The position numbers were made by a program, and so were the translations under genes. A DNA stretch of 12,796 nucleotides from Syntrophaceae bacterium. Lineage in GTDB: Bacteria; Desulfobacterota; DTXE01. Shown here in pieces: positions 6,432 through 12,796 of this stretch (the stretch's first letter is position 1; each line of letters opens with the position of its first letter). Under the pieces are notes generated by a model, which had not been told where the DNA came from, made no database searches, and saw only the letters and a program-made list of their open reading frames with translations. The stretch spans positions 1-12,796 of the forward strand of contig DTXE01000508.1 of NCBI GenBank assembly GCA_012962595.1. Direction: 5' to 3'.

Positions 6432-6731
6432 GTGGTTAAATTGAGTGAAGAGGAAGTTAATGAAGAGGAGAGCGTATTTCATAAAAAGCTGAAGATAAAA
6501 TTAAAGGAGAAGGGAAAAGAGGGGAGGTTAATTTTGCTTCAGGATTATCTGGATTACCTCATAAAGGGAAATAAAACTCTTCCTCCTGATTTCCCTACTT
6601 TTGTAAGAGAGATTATGGGGCTGGACGAGAGGGGAGGGTTTCTCCATATACGGATATGGCACGAAAACAGCGAGCTTGTGGATTTCGCGAAGGCAAGGGG
6701 TTATGAGCATAAAATAGATACCTATGATTGA
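6432..6731 (+). CDS. Uncharacterised 99-aa protein coupled to Fae-Hps
   Basis: I do not recognise the family. The product is charged and soluble, with no membrane segment or signal peptide: an acidic N-terminus (SEEEVNEEES), a basic helix (HKKLKIKLKEKGKEG), a probable helix LILLQDYLDYLIKG, a Pro-rich turn (TLPPDFPTFV) and an aromatic C-terminal part (GFLHIRIWHENSELVDFAKARGY in two pieces). The GTG start at 6432 has GGAG (6418-6421) 10 nt upstream; TTG 6441 is an alternative. Its last 8 nt overlap the fae-hps start (6724-6731), so the two are very likely translated together, which suggests a role linked to Fae-Hps or its operon. It is real by codon structure and arrangement; function is unknown. 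Confidence 0.75.
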   Translation: MVKLSEEEVNEEESVFHKKLKIKLKEKGKEGRLILLQDYLDYLIKGNKTLPPDFPTFVREIMGLDERGGFLHIRIWHENSELVDFAKARGYEHKIDTYD

Positions 6732-7944
6732 TGAGACAGAGGGATACCTGGTGGGAGAGGCTCTGGTAGGGGAAGAGCCCGAAATAGCACATATTGACCT
6801 GGTTATTGGCAGTAAGCGTGGGGCAGCAGGGGCGGCATTTGCAAGTTCTATTGCTCAGCCAAAGCAGGGGCATACGCCCATTCTTGGCGTTATTAGACCT
6901 AATCTCCCCACCAAGCCAATGACACTTATCGTGCCTAAGGTAAGCATAAGAAACCTCGCAGATGCAGAAAAGATATTTGGACCCGCTCAAAGCGCCATTG
7001 CAAAGGCAGTTGCTGATGCCGTGGAAGAGGGCGTGATACAGAAATCACGGGCAGAAGAGTTCGTAGTTATTGTTTCTGTCTTCATCCATCCCCGTGGGAA
7101 GGATTATCAGAGGATATACCGCTATAACTATGCGGCAACAAAACTTGCACTGTCACGAGCGGTCGAAAGATTCCCAAATATGGATAAAGTTATAGAAGAG
7201 AAGGATAAATCTATACATGCTATGATAGGATTCAGAATAAATAACCTGAAGAAGCCGCCTTATCTGGAGGTTGCGCTGGACATTCCTGACTGGAGACGGG
7301 TAGAGGGGATTGTCCGGGCGCTGCCCAAAAGTGATGCGATAATAATAGAGGCGGGAACGCCGCTTATTAAGAGGTATGGGGTTGAAGTAGTACAGAAGAT
7401 ACACCAACTGAGACCAGAGACGGTCGTTTTTGCCGACCTTAAGACGCTGGATACGGGAAACCTGGAAGCAAGGATGGCAGGAGATGCCACTGCCGATGTA
7501 GCCGGTTTTTCGGGATTAGCCCCTGTAAGCACCCAGGAGAAGTTTATAGAAGAGTGCAAGAAAGTCGGTGCTCTGTCTCTGATGGACACGCTGAATGTGG
7601 CAGACCCTGTCAAAGTGCTCGAAAAGTTAAAGGTGAAGCCAGACATCGTGGAGCTGCATAGACCAATAGACGTGGAACTTACTCAGAGTCGTGACCGAGA
7701 ACAGGAGACCGAATGGGGAAATATTGCTGAGGTGAGAAAGGTGTGCGGAAACAAAGTGCTTGTTGCCGTTGCTGGCGGGGTAAGAGTAAATAAGGTAGAA
7801 AAAGCGCTGAAGGCAGGAGCGGATATTATTGTTGTTGGTCGAGCGATTACGGCTGCCAAGGATGTTACTGGAGCGGCAAGAGCATTTCTTCAGCGGATGG
7901 GCGTGGAAGATGTAGATCAGTTCCGCGTTATGACGGATTATTAA
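6724..7944 (+). CDS. fae-hps: Bifunctional formaldehyde-activating enzyme / 3-hexulose-6-phosphate synthase
   Basis: The 406-aa fusion joins Fae (about 1-165), which condenses formaldehyde with tetrahydromethanopterin, to Hps (about 170-406), which interconverts ribulose 5-phosphate plus formaldehyde and hexulose 6-phosphate. In archaea the pair is thought to run toward ribulose 5-phosphate, with Fae capturing the formaldehyde. Fae signatures: YLVGEALVG, the catalytic-type His in AHIDLVIG (H23), [36 protein letters not shown]. Hps signatures: [11 protein letters not shown] (209-219), the DxKxxD motif of the OMP-decarboxylase superfamily (DLKTLD, 238-243), [15 protein letters not shown] and [10 protein letters not shown]. 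No clear Shine-Dalgarno precedes ATG 6724; coupling to the upstream ORF by an 8-nt overlap is likely. idsA follows after 7 nt. Confidence 0.95.
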   Translation: MIDETEGYLVGEALVGEEPEIAHIDLVIGSKRGAAGAAFASSIAQPKQGHTPILGVIRPNLPTKPMTLIVPKVSIRNLADAEKIFGPAQSAIAKAVADAVEEGVIQKSRAEEFVVIVSVFIHPRGKDYQRIYRYNYAATKLALSRAVERFPNMDKVIEEKDKSIHAMIGFRINNLKKPPYLEVALDIPDWRRVEGIVRALPKSDAIIIEAGTPLIKRYGVEVVQKIHQLRPETVVFADLKTLDTGNLEARMAGDATADVAGFSGLAPVSTQEKFIEECKKVGALSLMDTLNVADPVKVLEKLKVKPDIVELHRPIDVELTQSRDREQETEWGNIAEVRKVCGNKVLVAVAGGVRVNKVEKALKAGADIIVVGRAITAAKDVTGAARAFLQRMGVEDVDQFRVMTDY

Positions 7945-7951
7945 CAGAAGG

Positions 7952-8989
7952 ATGAAAACCAGCAACCGCAACTCAAAACAGAAGTTCAGCATTGAGACCT
8001 ATGTAACTATCTTTGAAGATGCGTATAAAAGGAACCTGGAAGGAAGAGAGCCTGATACGCTTTATAAGCCGATACTTGATCTATTGGAGAGAGGAGGGAA
8101 AAGATTAAGACCTTATTTATGTCTCATGGCTTGCGAGTTAGCGGGAGGCGAGATGAAAAATGCGCTGCCAACTGCGATAGGTGTAGAATTCTTTCATAAT
8201 TTCTCTTTGGCTCACGATGACATAGAGGATGGGAGCGAACTGAGACGTGGAGAGCCCGCTTTGCACGTGAAATATGGAATTCCTATTGCACTGAATGCAG
8301 GGGATGGACTATATGCTTTGTGTTACGAAGCGTTGAAAGCGAACGAGAGATTGCTGGGTGTAGAGAGAGCATGGAGGATACTTAAAGAGATTACAGAGCT
8401 TTGTGTTGTACTTGCAGAGGGGCAAGCGATGGACCTTGAGTTCAAGGATAGAAGGGAAATGAGCGAGTTGAAAGTGATAGAGGTGCTGAGGAAAAAGACT
8501 GCGAAACTATTTGCGGTTTCCGCCGAATGCGGTGCTATTGCAGGAGGTGCATCGTACAAGACTGCGGAGGAGTTAGGCAGTGCTTGGGAGGACATTGGAA
8601 TTGCATTCCAGATAAGAGATGATATTCTTAATGTAGTAGGTGACGAGGAGAAATACGGGAAGAAAATAGGGGATGATATTGCAGAGGGAAAGCCCACTTT
8701 GCTGCTCATTAACTGCTTGGAGCGTTGTGAAGCGAGTGAAAAAGAAAAAATTTTTGGATGCTTTCATAATTACGATAAAGCAAAAATAGAAGAAGTGGTT
8801 AATCTATTCAGGAAGTATGGGTCAATAGATTATTCAGAGGAAATAGCGATGCGATACTTGCGTAGAGGAACAAATAAGATAAGAAAAATAGATATAAGAG
8901 GAGAAGGGGAAATAGAAGATAAAAGAAGAGATGAGATAAAAGAGAAAATGGTGGCTTTGGCGGAATATTTCATGGAGAGAGAGAGGTAA
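7952..8989 (+). CDS. idsA: Geranylgeranyl (or farnesyl) diphosphate synthase
   Basis: This trans-prenyltransferase adds isopentenyl diphosphate to allylic diphosphates, making C15/C20 chains for archaeal membrane lipids. The 345-aa sequence has GGKRLRP (48-54), the first Asp-rich motif DDIED (89-93) within LAHDDIEDGSELRRG, the Q/R-x-DDILN second motif (223-227) and GDDIAEGKPTLL (240-251). The fifth residue before the first motif is Phe (F84), a position known to limit chain length in archaeal short-chain enzymes. The second motif ends in Asn instead of the common Asp; this variant is known in some GGPP synthases. The start ATG 7952 is 7 nt after fae-hps with AGAAGG very close, so the two are likely co-transcribed. 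Exact product length cannot be read from sequence. Confidence 0.9.
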   Translation: MKTSNRNSKQKFSIETYVTIFEDAYKRNLEGREPDTLYKPILDLLERGGKRLRPYLCLMACELAGGEMKNALPTAIGVEFFHNFSLAHDDIEDGSELRRGEPALHVKYGIPIALNAGDGLYALCYEALKANERLLGVERAWRILKEITELCVVLAEGQAMDLEFKDRREMSELKVIEVLRKKTAKLFAVSAECGAIAGGASYKTAEELGSAWEDIGIAFQIRDDILNVVGDEEKYGKKIGDDIAEGKPTLLLINCLERCEASEKEKIFGCFHNYDKAKIEEVVNLFRKYGSIDYSEEIAMRYLRRGTNKIRKIDIRGEGEIEDKRRDEIKEKMVALAEYFMERER

Positions 8990-9021
8990 AGTAAATAGAA
9001 GGAGATAAGAGAAGGGAAGAA

Positions 9022-9177
9022 ATGGAAAGGAACAAGGATAAGAGATTCGGAAGAGGTGCAAACGCCTGCCGACGATGCGGCAGGAAGCGAGGATTGGTTC
9101 GTAGATACGGGATTTATCTGTGCAGACAGTGCTTCAGGGAGATAGCACGGGATATAGGGTTTAAGAAGTACAACTAA
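9022..9177 (+). CDS. rps14: Small ribosomal subunit protein S14 (zinc-binding)
   Basis: A 51-aa 30S head protein. The two zinc-ligand pairs C16-x2-C19 ([10 protein letters not shown]) and C34-x2-C37 ([10 protein letters not shown]) are intact, and the C-terminus GFKKYN is typical of the short archaeal form. The start ATG 9022 has GAAGGGA just upstream and a further AGGAG near 9000. It follows idsA by 32 nt. In most archaea S14 sits between L5 and S8 in the spc operon; here S8 follows but L5 is replaced by a lipid gene. The stop is followed by a hairpin with four T. Confidence 0.95.
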   Translation: MERNKDKRFGRGANACRRCGRKRGLVRRYGIYLCRQCFREIARDIGFKKYN

Positions 9178-9205
9178 CAAACTTTCTTTGAAAAGAAAAA
9201 GTTTT
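9178..9205 (+). terminator. Hairpin after rps14, before rps8
   Basis: AAACTTT (9179-9185) pairs with AAAGTTT (9198-9204), with CTT/AAG pairing possible inside, followed by T residues. TAACAAACTTTCTTT, from the stop codon on, is identical to the bases after rpl12. It may terminate or attenuate transcription, or protect the 3' end. Confidence 0.45.
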
Positions 9206-9218
9206 ATTCATTAAAGAG

Positions 9219-9243
9219 ATAATATAAAAAGGAAAAGAGGGGG
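9219..9243 (+). promoter_or_regulatory. Candidate promoter and ribosome site of rps8
   Basis: ATAATATAAAAA (9219-9230) is a good TATA-like box about 26 nt before the rps8 ATG, and GAGGGGG (9237-9243) is a Shine-Dalgarno candidate six bases before it. Together with the hairpin upstream this suggests rps8 can be expressed apart from rps14. Confidence 0.45.
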
Positions 9244-9249
9244 AAAAAA

Positions 9250-9642
9250 ATGTCGCTAAACGACCCGCTTGCGGATGCTCTTTCGCACATAAAGAATACA
9301 GAAAGAGTGGGGAAGATGGAATGTGAGATAAAACCAGCTTCAAAGCTGATCGGGAACGTACTGGGAGTAATGCAAGAAAATGGCTATATAGACGAGTTTG
9401 AGTTCGTAGAAGATGGAAAAGCGGGTCGCTTCAGGGTGAAGCTTAGTGGTAAAATAAACAATTGTAATGCGATAAAGCCGCGATTTTACGTACGTGCGAA
9501 GGAATACGAGGAATGGGAAAAGAGGTTCTTACCTGCGAGAGATTTCGGTCTGTTGATAGTTACAACTTCAAAAGGTGTGATAGCACATGAAAAAGCGATT
9601 GAAGTGGGGGTAGGCGGGCAATTGCTGGCTTTTGTGTATTAA
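9250..9642 (+). CDS. rps8: Small ribosomal subunit protein S8
   Basis: S8 binds the central domain of 16S rRNA early in 30S assembly. The 130-aa product starts [21 protein letters not shown], the usual archaeal/eukaryotic S8 (S15A) N-terminus, continues with [20 protein letters not shown], then [20 protein letters not shown], and ends with the RNA-contacting STSKG-type loop (here [20 protein letters not shown]) and LLAFVY. Length is standard. L6, which usually follows in the spc operon, is missing: the next gene converges from the other strand after 135 nt of non-coding sequence. Confidence 0.95.
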   Translation: MSLNDPLADALSHIKNTERVGKMECEIKPASKLIGNVLGVMQENGYIDEFEFVEDGKAGRFRVKLSGKINNCNAIKPRFYVRAKEYEEWEKRFLPARDFGLLIVTTSKGVIAHEKAIEVGVGGQLLAFVY

Positions 9643-9653
9643 TAAAAAAAAGA

Positions 9654-9735
9654 AAAGTGTCTCCCCCAAACGCCCTTATAAGGATGTACCGACCGCAAAG
9701 CCGGTTCCTCCTCAGACATTTTACGGAGACACTTT
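9654..9735. repeat. 82-bp inverted-repeat element with internal hairpin
   Basis: AAAGTGTCTCC (9654-9664) and GGAGACACTTT (9725-9735) are perfect 11-bp inverted repeats. Inside lie the palindrome CCTTATAAGG (9674-9683) and a bulged hairpin: AGGA (9681-9684), ACCG (9688-9691), GC (9695-9696) pairing with GC (9700-9701), CGGT (9702-9705), TCCT (9706-9709) around AAA. No target-site duplication is obvious. It may be a miniature transposable element, a structured RNA, or a bidirectional terminator between rps8 and the converging gene. The remainder of 9643-9777 shows only A- and T-runs. Confidence 0.55.
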
Positions 9736-9777
9736 AGTCCAGGATGTTAGTTTTGCTGCCCTTTTTACGACTACTGA

Positions 9778-10134
9778 TTAATTTCCACGAAGCCATGTCC
9801 ATGCTGCGTTTATATCCGCTGTGTGGAAATGTTTGGCTTCACGAGCAAATAATTTCTCTGCCATTGACGCCATCCACTCTTCCCATTTTCTGTCGCCGAC
9901 AATAGCTAACTTGTCGATATTCTTATGGAATTTATGACCAAATGCCAGGTCAGACTCCATCGCTTTCGCCGTTACCGAGTCGAACTCCAGGTCCAAAAGC
10001 ATGCGGATGTTCCCCTCCTGCTTAACTAACTCCTCTACCTCAGGCTCAAGTTTCTCATAATCGGCACCGGTAATTTTTCCAACCGCCTTGTAGCCGATCA
10101 CATTCCCCGAACTTTCACTTAGTTTTTCAAACAT
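9778..10134 (-). CDS. SpoIIAA-like (STAS-fold) protein
   Basis: The 118-aa product resembles the SpoIIAA-like family (DUF3478 type): an N-terminal FEKLSESSGNVIGYKAVGKI strand pair, ITGADYEKLEPEVEELVKQ helix, IRMLLDLEF strand (about 43-51), AMESDLAFGHKFHKNIDKLAIVGD (about 58-81), KWEEWMASMAEKLF helix and the closing FHTADINAAWTWL. Such proteins adopt a STAS-like fold but usually lack the phosphorylated Ser of true anti-sigma antagonists; their role is unclear, with membrane or lipid-carrier functions suggested. GGAGGT (10147-10142) lies 7 nt before the ATG, and a TATA box lies 48 nt upstream. It converges on rps8. The family assignment is from memory of its pattern. Confidence 0.75.
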   Translation of the reverse strand: MFEKLSESSGNVIGYKAVGKITGADYEKLEPEVEELVKQEGNIRMLLDLEFDSVTAKAMESDLAFGHKFHKNIDKLAIVGDRKWEEWMASMAEKLFAREAKHFHTADINAAWTWLRGN

Positions 10135-10148
10135 AGTTTTTACCTCCT

Positions 10149-10712
10149 TTACTGATTATGAATATTACTAAGTGTTATATAAAAGTTTTGAAATGATATA
10201 TTCTCATACATATGCATTGAATAAGGGTAAACACTGAGAATCATAGAATACTCAAAATCTCGTGGTTTTTTATTTGGTGAGCACTCCGCGGGAGTTTCGC
10301 TGCGCTTTTTCAATGCCTGCATTACCGCTTCCTTTGATGTGGTGAAGTAATAAAAACGGTCTCGTTTGAACTTACCCAAAACCCCTTTTGATGTTAAAGA
10401 ATCAAGCGTTCTTAAGATATGTGTTGTATGTCTTAAGCGCTTAAACCTTCCAGAAGTCTTTTTCGCCACCTCGTCTGCAATGATCGGTTTTTTTTCCGCA
10501 AGAACGATGGTTCTTACCTCTTCTTCCGCTTCTGTTAGCGTTATCTCTTGAGCTAATGTAGCAACTTCGGCTTTTACCTCTTTAAGCCTAACGAGAAGGG
10601 TATATTTTTTATTTTCCTCAATGAGGAATTCGTTTAGCACCGCTGCTATCCCTTCCCCTTCTTCATCCGTTCTCAAAAGTGCAATAAGTTTCTCTATATT
10701 TCCGTTACTCAA
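10149..10712 (-). CDS. Winged-helix protein, probable transcriptional regulator
   Basis: The 187-aa frame has a helical N-terminal part (about 1-58, acidic) and a winged-helix-like region at about 61-135: LTEAEEEVRTIVLAE, then KPIIADEVAKKTSG, a recognition-type helix HTTHILRTLDSLTSKGVL and a wing GKFKRDRFYYFTTS. The start is TTG 10712, supported by AGGTGA (10724-10719) six bases upstream; no ATG is available nearby. The last 50 residues are low in charge, aromatic-rich and overlap the promoter of the SpoIIAA-like gene, so the 3' end may have lost its original stop. Its start lies 6 nt past the stop of a PIN-like fragment, suggesting a former operon. I do not recognise the exact family. Confidence 0.6.
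   Translation of the reverse strand: MSNGNIEKLIALLRTDEEGEGIAAVLNEFLIEENKKYTLLVRLKEVKAEVATLAQEITLTEAEEEVRTIVLAEKKPIIADEVAKKTSGRFKRLRHTTHILRTLDSLTSKGVLGKFKRDRFYYFTTSKEAVMQALKKRSETPAECSPNKKPRDFEYSMILSVYPYSMHMYENISFQNFYITLSNIHNQ
10175..10183 (-). promoter_or_regulatory. TATA box of the SpoIIAA-like gene
   Basis: On the minus strand TTTATATAA (10183-10175) is preceded by purine-containing CAAAAC. It would start a transcript near 10150, leaving a short leader that carries the GGAGGT, so this gene has its own promoter inside the 3' end of the winged-helix gene. Confidence 0.55.
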
Positions 10713-10718
10713 CAGGAA

Positions 10719-10829
10719 TCACCTCAACTTACTTTTCAACTCTGTTAAACTTTCGACTCTTGTAATCCCATCTACAGCGTCAAAGTGTCTACTATCAAAT
10801 GAATTTATTACTGATCTTCCCACACCCAG
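10719..10829 (-). pseudogene. C-terminal remnant of a PIN-domain (VapC-like) protein
   Basis: From the in-frame TAA at 10832-10830 the minus strand is open for 36 codons ending in TGA 10721-10719. The peptide contains VINSFDSRHFDAVDGITRV, which resembles the last strand and the 'D..F..i.gi' end of PIN ribonuclease domains such as VapC toxins. The N-terminal acidic residues of a PIN active site are missing, so it cannot be an active nuclease. A GTG at 10823 could initiate a short peptide. The stop overlaps the ribosome-binding site of the winged-helix gene. Confidence 0.45.
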
Positions 10830-10854
10830 TTAGCCAACCATTATTCTCTGCGGT

Positions 10855-10866
10855 AAATATATATAC
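10855..10866 (-). promoter_or_regulatory. Possible TATA box upstream of the PIN remnant and winged-helix gene
   Basis: GTATATATATTT on the minus strand, about 35 nt before the GTG at 10823. Simple A/T alternation makes it only suggestive. Confidence 0.25.
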
Positions 10867-10891
10867 AATTGAATTAAATAAGGAAGCATAT

Positions 10892-10911
10892 CATCAATTG
10901 TTGCATCCCCC
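10892..10911 (+). repeat. Left terminal inverted repeat of the IS
   Basis: CATCAATTGTT followed by a diverged CATCCC-type segment. It matches the inverted right end at 12777-12796 and begins immediately after the transposase TAG stop codon (read on the minus strand). Confidence 0.75.
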
Positions 10912-12671
10912 TATCCAGCGGACAAAAAAGATTTCCGCTTTTTGAATTCATCTGCGGTCTCGAATTCAAATCGCAAGACCTTATCCTTGAACCATGATAT
11001 TTCAAGATTTGACTGATTTATCGTGTCACAATACTCTTTAAGTGCCTTACACTCTCTAAAATAGTCGAACTTAACAACAATATTATCGGCAGTCGTCTCT
11101 ATTGTCGCTGGTCTGTTGATGAACTTTCTTACGATCGTGCCCGCGGTCATTTTGTGATATTTCTTGTCCAAGCTCTCTTTGAAGTCATTGATGATATTAA
11201 ACGCCAGCGCTTTTAGCCATCCAACCAATAAGACGTGCTTATCGCGGAATTGCACCTTTTCCACTTTGGGATTCAGAGGATAGCTCTTAGGAAGCGCATC
11301 CAAGCCCAAATCATGCGTCATAACGCGATAACATAACTCATGGTTCTGTCTGCTGCGATACTCGACCAGGAGGTCATATGTCGAAGTGACTTCATCGCTC
11401 GTATATATAGGATAGAACCTGTCCTTTCCTTTCTCCTTCTCATTCAGGAGTAAAATAGTGCGAACGAGCTCTTTACAGCCCCTTATCTTCGTTCCCACAT
11501 CAGCGATAAGAATTTTCTTCTCCGGGTCTCCAGGGTCGGTATACTCCTTGTATTCGCTTTTTGGAACCTTTTCCCACTGTTTTACAAGATTACGCTGCCT
11601 CTTTCCCCTTACCAGAAACGAAAGATTCTTTATTTTACTTAATCGCGCGATAACTGATGCTTTGCAGCCACCTGCATCCAGGATCATCCTCACTGATTCC
11701 GGCTTCACTTCGCTTATAAGCTCTTTTATCATCTTGAGGGCAGTATTTGCGAGAGTTGCATTACCAGGCTGCGGTTTGAAGCTGAGTAGGCGCTTCTTCG
11801 TGAGTTCAAAGACGTAGAAGAGCTTGTCCGCCTTCATCGCCTTTCCCCTCGTTGGGTGTTTTGTCCCCGGGATTTTTACTTTACGCGTCCATCTGGCGAT
11901 CACATGCTCATCAATGCTGATTTTGAGCTTCTTTCCAACGAAATCACTTAATGGTCTCGTCAAATCGTAAAATCGAAGCACGAATGACTTTTTACATCCT
12001 TTCGTCCATCTAAAGAGGGTTGTTCGGCTTAAAACGCCGGTTCTCCCGGTTAAGACGGCAAATCCTGGGTCTGAGAGGTCTTCCAGGTGAAAAGGTCTCT
12101 CTATGCCAAAAACTGATAAAAAGAACAGTGTCAGGATGGCTTCAACGCTTCCAGGTAATCCATCATAAGCCTGCCTGATTTTCTTCACTATATCAGCAAT
12201 AAAAGGAGCTAAAAGCCACCCTCCGGCATAATTCACGTGAACAGTCCTCTTTTCCTTTTTCCTGACCAGCTTGTACAGGTCAGAGAGGTCATATTCCTCC
12301 AATTCACGCTCTATCGTCTTCACTGACACCTCAAGCTTGTATTCTTCCTTGAGATACCGCGCAACGTCTTTGAGTTTGGAGCGGGGATGATCCATGATAT
12401 ACTTCACTATCCGCCCGAATATTCGCTTTTTTATCTTCTTCTTTCTCCCTCTCTTCTTCCCTCCCTGCGTAAAATCACCATTGGAGTTCTCAAATTTATC
12501 TCTGATGTTCCTGACCTGTCTATCCGTGTAATTAGTGATCGAAGCGACTGTTTTCTGCGGAATGCCGTTGAACAGCAATAACAAGACCATCACCCATCGT
12601 ATCACCCGAGAGTGGGGATGCGATTCTAAAAAATCACGTACCGAATCTGCAATCATCTCTTTTGTGTTCAT
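10911..12671 (-). CDS. DDE transposase (IS4/IS1380-like superfamily, family unresolved)
   Basis: The intact 586-aa transposase is read from ATG 12671. Domain order: a first helix-turn-helix (about 38-60, PQKTVASITNYTDRQVRNI), a basic AT-hook-like stretch (GGKKRGRKKKIKKR, about 70-83), a second HTH (about 100-127), then the catalytic core. Candidate catalytic residues are D254 in ISIDEH, D332 in MILDAGG and E445 in YRSRQNHE, matching the IS4-type pattern in which the Glu follows a Y-x2-R segment. I chose ATG 12671 over the upstream GTG 12728 because a TATA box lies 24-31 nt before it, fitting a leaderless start; a GGAGGGG run also abuts it. It is the only gene here ending in TAG. No frameshift is visible, so the element may be active. 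Confidence 0.85.
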   Translation of the reverse strand: MNTKEMIADSVRDFLESHPHSRVIRWVMVLLLLFNGIPQKTVASITNYTDRQVRNIRDKFENSNGDFTQGGKKRGRKKKIKKRIFGRIVKYIMDHPRSKLKDVARYLKEEYKLEVSVKTIERELEEYDLSDLYKLVRKKEKRTVHVNYAGGWLLAPFIADIVKKIRQAYDGLPGSVEAILTLFFLSVFGIERPFHLEDLSDPGFAVLTGRTGVLSRTTLFRWTKGCKKSFVLRFYDLTRPLSDFVGKKLKISIDEHVIARWTRKVKIPGTKHPTRGKAMKADKLFYVFELTKKRLLSFKPQPGNATLANTALKMIKELISEVKPESVRMILDAGGCKASVIARLSKIKNLSFLVRGKRQRNLVKQWEKVPKSEYKEYTDPGDPEKKILIADVGTKIRGCKELVRTILLLNEKEKGKDRFYPIYTSDEVTSTYDLLVEYRSRQNHELCYRVMTHDLGLDALPKSYPLNPKVEKVQFRDKHVLLVGWLKALAFNIINDFKESLDKKYHKMTAGTIVRKFINRPATIETTADNIVVKFDYFRECKALKEYCDTINQSNLEISWFKDKVLRFEFETADEFKKRKSFLSAG

Positions 12672-12694
12672 ACCCCTCCATTGGAAGTAGGGGG

Positions 12695-12702
12695 TATATA
12701 AA
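12695..12702 (-). promoter_or_regulatory. TATA box of the transposase gene
   Basis: TTTATATA on the minus strand, centred about 27 nt before ATG 12671. With archaeal spacing the transcript would begin at or one base before the ATG. Confidence 0.55.
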
Positions 12703-12776
12703 GATGGTGATAAGTTATGATCCTTCACTCTAAAATTCCTAAGTTAAAACCGGAAATGAATTTTGTCAGTGGTTTT

Positions 12777-12796
12777 TGGGATTGAAACAATTGATG
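12777..12796 (-). repeat. Right terminal inverted repeat of the IS
   Basis: The reverse complement begins CATCAATTGTTTCAATCCC, paired with the left repeat at 10892. It ends exactly at the window edge. Between it and the transposase promoter (12703-12776) I see only A/T-rich non-coding sequence. Confidence 0.75.

Larger units (their letters stand above)
10892..12796 (-). mobile_element. Insertion sequence with DDE transposase and terminal inverted repeats
   Basis: The left end reads CATCAATTGTTGCATCCCC (10892-10910). The right end, read inward on the minus strand from 12796, is CATCAATTGTTTCAATCCC: the first 11 bases are identical and the rest match with one mismatch and one indel. Between them lies one gene, the transposase, whose stop codon abuts the left repeat. 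Length is at least 1905 bp; the right repeat reaches the last base of the window, so its true outer edge and any target-site duplication cannot be seen. Confidence 0.8.

Noticed and set aside
9654..9735. Fluoride, guanidine or SAM riboswitch, or signal recognition particle RNA
   Set aside because: I compared what I recall of their conserved cores with both strands and found no match; the element also follows a gene on each strand instead of leading one.
10892..10913. Read-through of the transposase TAG stop
   Set aside because: The sequence directly after it is the terminal repeat, and the protein already looks complete.
1..12796. CRISPR array
   Set aside because: No regularly spaced direct repeats are visible.

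Overview
The window is archaeal. Evidence: a P-stalk L12 with a charged Lys/Glu hinge and a GLASLFG-like tail, the RNase P proteins Rpp30 and Pop5, a zinc-ribbon S14, a tRNA-Glu(UUC) without encoded CCA, A/T-rich TATA-type promoters, and a fused Fae-Hps of the kind found in methanogens and relatives. I infer a euryarchaeon of the methanogen / anaerobic methane- or alkane-oxidiser lineages (for example ANME-1-like); nothing in the window fixes the genus.

Layout. 1-503: a cloverleaf-like inverted-repeat fold (1-73) and a decayed helix-turn-helix reading frame broken by a stop (114-416). 504-2205, minus strand: tRNA-Glu, rpl12 and thiL (thiamine-phosphate kinase). A shared A/T-rich divergent promoter separates thiL from the plus-strand block. 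2334-9642, plus strand: secD overlapping hisC; rpp30 overlapping pop5 (two RNase P proteins); an unrecognised 99-aa protein overlapping fae-hps, followed by the geranylgeranyl/farnesyl diphosphate synthase gene idsA; then rps14 and rps8. 9654-9735: an inverted-repeat element with an internal hairpin lies between converging genes. 9778-10829, minus strand: a SpoIIAA-like protein, a winged-helix protein, and the C-terminal scrap of what looks like a PIN-domain toxin. 10892-12796: an insertion sequence with an intact DDE transposase and matching terminal inverted repeats; the window ends on its right repeat.

The plus-strand block is housekeeping: protein export (SecD), histidine synthesis (HisC), tRNA 5' processing (Rpp30/Pop5), formaldehyde/pentose-phosphate metabolism (Fae-Hps), membrane lipid precursors (IdsA) and 30S proteins (S14, S8). 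Two ribosomal loci are detached from their usual clusters: rpl12 has no L10/L1 beside it, and rps14-rps8 has no L5 or L6.

The best candidates for new biology are: the three-way-junction fold at 1-73; the inverted-repeat element at 9654-9735; a duplicated extracellular module in SecD flanking its conserved GG-containing motif; the unknown small protein coupled to Fae-Hps; and an identical 15-nt stop-plus-hairpin signature at the 3' ends of rpl12 and rps14. I saw no CRISPR array and no clear defence system.
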